A stretch of DNA of 64,000 bases, taken from positions 930,001 through 994,000 of the forward strand of contig NZ_BEWB01000002.1 of the NCBI RefSeq assembly GCF_003112555.1, read 5' to 3'. How positions within the stretch are numbered: position 1 is the stretch's first letter; every line of letters begins with the position of its first letter. The notes beneath the pieces were generated by a model. That model searched no databases and was not told the DNA's origin. It saw nothing but the letters and a program-made list of their open reading frames with translations. Both the position numbers and the translations under genes were made by a program. Positions 59,095-64,000 of the stretch are shown here, in pieces. The stretch comes from Streptomyces coelicoflavus (GTDB taxonomy: Bacteria; Actinomycetota; Actinomycetes; Streptomycetales; Streptomycetaceae).

Positions 59095-60522
59095 ATGTCC
59101 GCAGTCGCCCCTGCCTCCGCCACCGCCGTCGCCGCCCCGCTGCCCGTCCTCGGCCGGGACGTCACCGTGCCGCTCGTCACCGGTGGGGAGGTCACGTACG
59201 CCGCGCTCGACTACGCCGCCAGCGCGCCCGCGCTCCAGCGGGTGTGGGACGACGTGGCCGCGTACGCCCCCTACTACGGCAGTGTCCACCGCGGTGCCGG
59301 GTACCTGTCGCAGCTGTCGACCGACCTGTTCGAGAACGCCCGCGAGACCGTCGCCGGGTTCCTCGGCTGCCGGGACGACGACCAGGTCGTCTTCACCCGG
59401 TCCACCACCGACTCCCTCAACCTGCTCGCCGCCGCGCTGCCCGCCGGGAGCCGGGTCTTCGTCTTCGAGACCGAGCACCACGCCTCGCTGCTGCCCTGGC
59501 GTGAGGCCGACGTGACGTACCTGGACGCCCCGCGCACCCCCGCTCAGGCCGTCGAGACCCTGGAGCGGGCCCTGGCCGCCCGTGAGCCGTACGGGCCCGC
59601 CCTGGTCTGTGTGACCGGCGCCTCCAACGTCACCGGCGAGCTGTGGCCGGTGCGTGAACTGGCCGCCGCGGCGCACGCGCACGGTGCCCGGATCGTGCTG
59701 GACGCCGCCCAGCTCGCCCCGCACCACCCGGTCTCGGTGACCGACCTGGACGTGGACTGGGTCGCCTTCTCCGGGCACAAGCTGTACGCCCCCTTCGGCT
59801 CCGGTGTGCTGGCCGGGCGCGCCGACTGGCTGCGCGAGGCCGAGCCGTACCTCGCCGGCGGCGGCGCGAGCCGCAGGGTGAGCCGGCGTGCCGACGGCGG
59901 CGTGGACGTCGAGTGGCACGACAGCGCCGCCCGGCACGAGGCCGGCTCGCCCAACGTCATCGGCGCCTACGCCGTCGCCTCCGCCTGCAAGGCGCTCATG
60001 GAGGCCGGGTTCGACACGCTGGTCGCCCGCGAGGAGCACCTGATCCGGACGGTGCGGGAAGGCCTCGCGGACGTCCCCGAGGTGCGGATCCTCTCCCTCT
60101 TCGGCGACGACGCGCCGCGCGTCGGGGTGCTCTCCTTCGTCGTGGACGGCTGGAACAGCTCGCACTTCGCCGCGGCCCTCTCCGCCGAGTACGGCATCGG
60201 CGTGCGCGACGGCCTCTTCTGCGCCCACCCGCTGCTGCGCACCCTGCTCGGCAGCGACCCGCAGGCGCAGGGCGAGTGCGGCGCCCCCGAGGCGGCCCCC
60301 GGGGAGAAGTCCCTCAACGCCGTCCGGGTGAGCTTCGGCGCGGGCACCCCGGACGAGCACGTCGAGCGGTTCGTGAACGCCGTCAGGGACCTGGTGAGCG
60401 ACGGCGCCCGGTGGAGCTACCGCACCGTGGACGGCCGGTGCGTGCCCGACACCGCCCCAGGCACCGCCCCAGGCACCGCCCCCGACACCGCCCCCGGCAC
60501 CGCCCCGGCCGCCGGCGTCTGA
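59095..60522 (+). CDS. Class V aminotransferase, SufS/cysteine desulfurase-like
   Basis: This 475-residue PLP enzyme shows LDYAASAPALQRVWDDV, FTRSTTDSLNLLAAAL, ETEHHASLLPW, DAAQLAPHHPVSVTDLDVDWVAFSGHKLYAPFGSG with PLP lysine Lys229, and GIGVRDGLFCAHPLLRTLLG with a cysteine at the usual SufS position. It is probably a cysteine desulfurase or lyase. Control by SAM suggests a role in sulfur amino-acid balance, which is inference. The C-terminus ends in a repeated TAPGTAPDTAPGTAP tail that overlaps the next gene by 106 bp. Confidence 0.85.
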   Translation: MSAVAPASATAVAAPLPVLGRDVTVPLVTGGEVTYAALDYAASAPALQRVWDDVAAYAPYYGSVHRGAGYLSQLSTDLFENARETVAGFLGCRDDDQVVFTRSTTDSLNLLAAALPAGSRVFVFETEHHASLLPWREADVTYLDAPRTPAQAVETLERALAAREPYGPALVCVTGASNVTGELWPVRELAAAAHAHGARIVLDAAQLAPHHPVSVTDLDVDWVAFSGHKLYAPFGSGVLAGRADWLREAEPYLAGGGASRRVSRRADGGVDVEWHDSAARHEAGSPNVIGAYAVASACKALMEAGFDTLVAREEHLIRTVREGLADVPEVRILSLFGDDAPRVGVLSFVVDGWNSSHFAAALSAEYGIGVRDGLFCAHPLLRTLLGSDPQAQGECGAPEAAPGEKSLNAVRVSFGAGTPDEHVERFVNAVRDLVSDGARWSYRTVDGRCVPDTAPGTAPGTAPDTAPGTAPAAGV

Positions 60523-61697
60523 GCGGCACGGGCCGCCGGGCCGGGCAGCCGCGACCCCAGCAGGATCATCCGCAGCGCCCGTTCCGTGGCGTCCGTGAGG
60601 AGTTCCGAGGCCCGCAGCAGCGCGTCCGCCAGGGCCATCGGCGCCGGCAGGATGCCGTGGCAGGCGTCCACCCCCGGCACCTCGTGCGCGCCCTCGCCGA
60701 GCGTGCCGGCCAGGGCGAGGACGGGCCGGCCGTGGAGCTTGGCGCGGCGGGCCACTTCGGCGGGGATCTTGCCGCGCGGCGTCTGGTGGTCCAGGGCACC
60801 CTCCGCGGTGAGGACCAGGTCGGCGCGGGCCAGCCGGGCGTCCAGGTCGAGGTGGTCGAGGAGCACGTCGAAGCGGGGCAGCAGCCGGGCCCCGACCGCC
60901 GCGAGACCCGCGCCGAGCCCGCCGGAGGCACCGGTGCCGGGGCCGTGGCGCAGGTCGGTACCGGTGACCCCGAGGTCGCGGACGACGACGCGCGCCCAGT
61001 TCTCCAGGCCGGCCGACAACTGCTCGACCTGCGCGGGCGTCGCCCCCTTCTGCGGCCCGAACACCCGGGCCACGCCGCGCTCTCCGCACAGCACGTTGAA
61101 CGGGTTGCAGGCGACGAGCAGCTCGGTGTCCCTCAGCCGGGCGTCCAGGCCGGACGGGTCGACGCGGGCGAGGCGGCTCAGCTCCCTTCCGCCGTGCGGG
61201 AGTTCGTGGCCGTCCGCATCCAGGAGCCGGGCCCCGAGGGCCTGGAGCGCGCCGGCGCCCCCGTCCGACGTACCGGAGTCGCCGCAGCCCACGAGGACGC
61301 GTCGCACGCCGGTGTCGAGTGCGGCCCGGATCAGCTCGCCGACCCCGTACGTGGTCGTGGCGCCGGGGTCGCGCAGGGCACGCGGGACCAGGGACAGCCC
61401 CGCGACGGCCGCCATCTCCACCACCGCCGTGTCCCCGGCGCCGAGCAGCGCGAAGTGGGTGCCGACGGGCTCGCCGACCGGGCCGGTGGCGGCCAGCGCT
61501 ACCAGCCGGCCGCCGGTCGCCGAGGCCAGCGCGACGGCCGTCCCCTCGCCGCCGTCCACCAGCGGGATCCGGTCGATCTCGGCATCGGGCAGGACCCGGC
61601 GGACGCCCGCCGCGATGGCGTCGGCGGCGGCCTGGGCGGACAGGGACTCCTTGAAGCCACTGGGGGCCACGACGACACGGTTCAGTACGGAGGGCAT
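60417..61697 (-). CDS. Glycerate kinase (GlxK/GarK type)
   Basis: Glycerate kinase phosphorylates D-glycerate to 2- or 3-phosphoglycerate. The 426-residue protein starts MPSVLNRVVVAPSGFKESLSAQAAADAIAAGVRR. It has DRIPLVDGGEGTAVAL, CGDSGTSDGGAGALQALGARL, RVFGPQKGATPAQVEQLSAGL, GASGGLGAGLAAVGA and ADLVLTAEGALDHQTPRGKIPAEVARRA. A normal enzyme ends near residue 385. The extra AVPGAVSGAVPGAV-type tail is antisense to the repeats of the convergent gene. GAAGGAG precedes ATG 61697, 10 bp after the transporter stop. Confidence 0.92.
   Translation of the reverse strand: MPSVLNRVVVAPSGFKESLSAQAAADAIAAGVRRVLPDAEIDRIPLVDGGEGTAVALASATGGRLVALAATGPVGEPVGTHFALLGAGDTAVVEMAAVAGLSLVPRALRDPGATTTYGVGELIRAALDTGVRRVLVGCGDSGTSDGGAGALQALGARLLDADGHELPHGGRELSRLARVDPSGLDARLRDTELLVACNPFNVLCGERGVARVFGPQKGATPAQVEQLSAGLENWARVVVRDLGVTGTDLRHGPGTGASGGLGAGLAAVGARLLPRFDVLLDHLDLDARLARADLVLTAEGALDHQTPRGKIPAEVARRAKLHGRPVLALAGTLGEGAHEVPGVDACHGILPAPMALADALLRASELLTDATERALRMILLGSRLPGPAARAAQTPAAGAVPGAVSGAVPGAVPGAVSGTHRPSTVR
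60448..60507. repeat. Five 12-bp tandem repeats inside a tail-to-tail gene overlap
   Basis: The unit GGCACCGCCCCA occurs five times with small variation (GACACCGCCCCA, GGCACCGCCCCC and so on). It is translated as (D/G)TAP on the plus strand and as GAV(P/S) on the minus strand. Confidence 0.93.
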
Positions 61698-61707
61698 GCG
61701 AGCTCCT

Positions 61708-63123
61708 TCAACGGGTCACGGGTACGCCGAGCAGCGGCCAGACGGCGGCGGCGAAGAACAGCACGAGCGCGGCGGTCAGCGGCGCCAGGACGGCGGACAG
61801 CCGCAGCAGGTCGCGCGGGGTGTAGGTGGGGACGCCGGGGACGTCGGAGAAGAGCGTGACCGGCTTGGCGGAGGCCGGGAGCGTGTGGCAGAAGCCGGCC
61901 GCCGCAGTGGACGCGAGCGCGGCGGTGACCGGATTGACCCCGGCGCCCACGGCCGCGGCGACGACCAGCGGGACCAGGACCGAGGAGCGGGCCGAGCGGG
62001 ACTGGAGCACCAGGTGGGCCGCCGTGCTCACCGCCACCACGGCCCCGAGGAAGACGGCAGGGCCGACGTGCCCGGGCAGTCCGGACACCAGCCACCGCGC
62101 GGCCCCGGAGTCGGCGAGCGCGACGCCCATCGCCATGGTCGCCGCCAAGAACAGCAGCAGCGACCACGGCACGGTCTTCAGCGCGTCCTTGAGCCCCACG
62201 GTGCCCAGGGCGGGGGAGGAGGCGACGACCGCGCCGATCAGTGCCACGACCGCGGGCGACACGTGGTGCAGCGGCTCGCTGCACCACAGGGCCACCACCG
62301 TGGCCAGGAGCAGCGCGCAGCGCTTCTCCGCCTGCGTCCACGGACCGGTGACCGGGCGGTCGCTGTGCCGCTGGATCTCCTCGGCGGTGATGTGGACGGG
62401 ACCGGCGCGGTCCGCCCGCCGCGTGGTCGTCAGCAGGACCGCCTCGGCGGCGAGATGGGAGGAGGTCACGGCCAGCGGCAGGCCGAGCAGCAGCCACTGG
62501 GTGAAGCCGATCCGGTCCCCGGTCGCCTCCCACAGCACCGACACCGTGATCAGATGTGCGCCCGCACCGATCAGGGTCGCCACCGCCGACAGCAGAATCA
62601 CGGTCGGGAAGAGCAGCGCCAGCATCACGACCAGTCGTTTCCGGTCCGCGAGGGCCTTGGCGAGGGCGAGGAACACGGGCAGCGCGAGCGCCGCCCGGCC
62701 GGAGGTGGCCGGCACTGCGAAGGCCGTGACGACGAGCGCGGCCGTCGTCAGGTGCGTCAACTGCCGTACGGTGCGCGCCCCGCCGACCAGGAAGGCGGCC
62801 GCCCGCCCCGCGAGCCCGGTCCGGGCCACCGCCGCCGCCAGCACGAACGCGCAGATCAGCAGCCACACCGTGGCGTCGCCCAGGGTGCCGAAGAGGGTGT
62901 CGCTGCTGATCACGCCGGTCGCCGTCAGCGCGAGTCCGGCGCCCAGCGCGATGTACGTGTCGTCGATCGGCGTACCGATCCAGGCGCAGGTGGCCAGCGC
63001 GAACACGGCGAGGGTGAGGCGCGCGTCACCGCCCAGGGCGGGGAAGTTGGCGGGGACCGCCAGCAGCGCGCACAGGGACAGCGCCGCACACAGGGCCGCC
63101 GCCAGGCGGAGGTTCAACGTCAC
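61708..63123 (-). CDS. SLC13/DASS-type anion transporter
   Basis: This 471-residue polytopic protein has 11-12 helices. Family features include LGDATVWLLICAFVLAAAVARTGLAGRAA, FAVPATSGRAALALPVFLALAKAL, LIGAGAHLITVSVLWEA, SLLLFLAATMAMGVALADSGAARWL and VNPVTAALASTAAAGFCHTLPASAKPV near the C-terminus. It probably takes up di- or tricarboxylates or related acids with Na+. The glycerate kinase gene follows directly and is probably co-transcribed, which suggests a glycerate-like or tartronate-related substrate. The start is GTG 63123. Confidence 0.85.
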   Translation of the reverse strand: MTLNLRLAAALCAALSLCALLAVPANFPALGGDARLTLAVFALATCAWIGTPIDDTYIALGAGLALTATGVISSDTLFGTLGDATVWLLICAFVLAAAVARTGLAGRAAAFLVGGARTVRQLTHLTTAALVVTAFAVPATSGRAALALPVFLALAKALADRKRLVVMLALLFPTVILLSAVATLIGAGAHLITVSVLWEATGDRIGFTQWLLLGLPLAVTSSHLAAEAVLLTTTRRADRAGPVHITAEEIQRHSDRPVTGPWTQAEKRCALLLATVVALWCSEPLHHVSPAVVALIGAVVASSPALGTVGLKDALKTVPWSLLLFLAATMAMGVALADSGAARWLVSGLPGHVGPAVFLGAVVAVSTAAHLVLQSRSARSSVLVPLVVAAAVGAGVNPVTAALASTAAAGFCHTLPASAKPVTLFSDVPGVPTYTPRDLLRLSAVLAPLTAALVLFFAAAVWPLLGVPVTR

Positions 63124-63207
63124 GCCCTCGAGGGTTCTCCCGGGCGGTGAGTCCTCAATGAGCCCGACATGAAGGAAACTTCACACGAAAGCCGGTCATC
63201 CCGCCGT

Positions 63208-63870
63208 TCACCCCGGCAGCCGGTACCCCATGCCCCGCACCGTCTCCACCCGCTGCGCCCCCAGCTTCTTGCGCAGCGCCCGCACATAGACGTCCACGAT
63301 GTTGGAGCCCGGGTCGAAGTCGTAGCCCCACACGTGGGACAGGATCTGCTCCCGCGACAGGACCTGCCCCGGATGCCGCAGGAACAGTTCGAGCAGCACG
63401 AACTCACGGGCCGTCAGGTCCACCGTCCGCTGTCCGGCACGGGCCCGGCGGGTGCGCAGGTCCAGGGAGAGGTCGCCGGACCGCAGCACCGTCACCTCGG
63501 GCGCCCTGGCCGCCGTACGCAGCCGCAGCCGCACCCGGGCGAGCAGTTCCTCGAAGCGGAACGGTTTGGTCATCCAGTCGTCGGCGCCGCCCTCCAGGCC
63601 GGCCACCGTGTCCCGTACGGAGTCCCTGGCGGTCAGCACGATCACCGGGGTCGTCACCCGGGACTCGCGCAGTTCGCGCAGGACCGTGAAGCCGTCCCGG
63701 CCGGGCAGCCCGATGTCCAGGACGACCAGGTCGAAACGGCCGGTGAGGGCGTACTCGTAGGCGGCGTCGCCGTCGGCGACCGCGGTGGTGGTGAAGCCGT
63801 TGGCGCGCAGGCCCTTCTCGACGAAGGAGGCGATGCGTTCCTCGTCCTCGACGATGAGGATGCGGTTCAT
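63208..63870 (-). CDS. Response regulator, OmpR/PhoB family
   Basis: This 220-residue protein has a receiver domain (MNRILIVEDEERIASFVEKGL; phosphoacceptor Asp52 in LVVLDIGLPGRDG; lysine in WMTKPFRFEELLARV). A winged-helix domain follows with LTAREFVLLELFLRHPGQVLSREQILSHVWGYDFDPGSNIVDVYVRALRKKLG (about 150-205). The start ATG overlaps the stop of the kinase gene as ATGA. The targets may include the transporter-kinase genes directly downstream, as inference. Confidence 0.95.
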   Translation of the reverse strand: MNRILIVEDEERIASFVEKGLRANGFTTTAVADGDAAYEYALTGRFDLVVLDIGLPGRDGFTVLRELRESRVTTPVIVLTARDSVRDTVAGLEGGADDWMTKPFRFEELLARVRLRLRTAARAPEVTVLRSGDLSLDLRTRRARAGQRTVDLTAREFVLLELFLRHPGQVLSREQILSHVWGYDFDPGSNIVDVYVRALRKKLGAQRVETVRGMGYRLPG

Positions 63871-64000
63871 GGTCGTGCCTCTTCCAGAGTGAGTACGAAG
63901 GTGACGCCGCCGCCCTCGGTGGGGCGCAGGCCGACCCGGCCGCCGTGGCCCTCGGCGATGGCCCGCACGATGGACAGCCCGAGCCCGGCGCCGGTGCCGC
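63867..64000 (-). CDS. Sensor histidine kinase, C-terminal end (gene cut by window edge)
   Basis: Forty-four codons are visible, reading GTGAGLGLSIVRAIAEGHGG and then RVGLRPTEGGGVTFVLTLEEARP. The first part is the G2 ATP-lid box of a HATPase domain. The stop overlaps the regulator start by 4 bp. It is the partner kinase of the OmpR-type regulator. Confidence 0.9.
   Translation of the reverse strand, partial: GTGAGLGLSIVRAIAEGHGGRVGLRPTEGGGVTFVLTLEEARP

Noticed and set aside
1..64000. tRNA, rRNA, insertion sequences, prophage and CRISPR arrays
   Set aside because: No cloverleaf with CCA-adjacent ends, no transposase or integrase protein, and no regularly spaced repeat-spacer series was seen. 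The tandem repeats found have no spacers.

Overview
The window is a chromosomal core region of a Streptomyces. Base composition is very GC-rich, third codon positions are almost always G or C, GTG starts are common, and gene content and order match what I remember of the Streptomyces coelicolor A3(2) chromosome from glnA (about SCO2198) down to about SCO2142. That match is from memory and not computed. I see no rRNA, tRNA, insertion sequence, prophage or CRISPR array. The region is ordinary metabolic backbone with small lineage-specific genes and several unusual regulatory or repeat structures.

Layout. (1) 1-6306: the 5' part of glnA with a tandem GlnR site, an RDD membrane protein, a DUF4191 membrane protein, the lipoate genes lipA and lipB, and a large helix-turn-helix/TPR-type regulator. 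(2) 6322-13422: an FAD oxidoreductase, an SDR epimerase, a GNAT acetyltransferase, a MarP-like membrane serine protease, a PGRP-type amidase, a DUF4240 protein with a hexanucleotide repeat in its promoter region, and a WYL regulator. (3) 13494-20587: pyruvate dehydrogenase E1 (aceE), an adjacent GntR regulator, a two-lipoyl E2 and lipoamide dehydrogenase. LipA and LipB supply the cofactor that this E2 needs. (4) 20889-28919: leucyl aminopeptidase, a GH114-like lipoprotein, and the cobalamin nucleotide-loop genes cobS, cobT and a cobU fusion, alternating with plus-strand genes. (5) 28963-38374: an HtrA-like lipoprotein protease, a methyltransferase with an apparent CTG start, and an envelope-stress block (DUF3043, PspA, PspAA, a NarL-type two-component pair, an RND exporter). 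(6) 38610-41239: poorly characterised small genes, including overlapping, probably translationally coupled ones. (7) 41295-47825: nadA, erpA, a secreted or membrane protein, an AdoK-type kinase and a cysteine desulfurase-TusA fusion. (8) 48153-57547: the respiratory supercomplex genes ctaC-ctaD-ctaF and ctaE-qcrC-qcrA-qcrB, interrupted by an L,D-transpeptidase and a degenerate receiver protein. (9) 57690-64000: trpD, a SAM-IV riboswitch ahead of a class V PLP enzyme, glycerate kinase plus an SLC13-type transporter, and an OmpR-type two-component system cut by the window edge.

The observations most worth a second look are: a perfect inverted repeat on the ctaE start codon; the SAM-IV riboswitch controlling a SufS-like enzyme; a 106-bp tail-to-tail gene overlap made of 12-bp repeats translated on both strands; the cysteine desulfurase-TusA and metallo-beta-lactamase-CobU fusions; a palindrome between the GntR gene and aceE; 11-bp and 6-bp tandem repeats in promoter regions; two apparent CTG-initiated genes; many leaderless-type promoters; and dispersed Streptomyces intergenic repeats.
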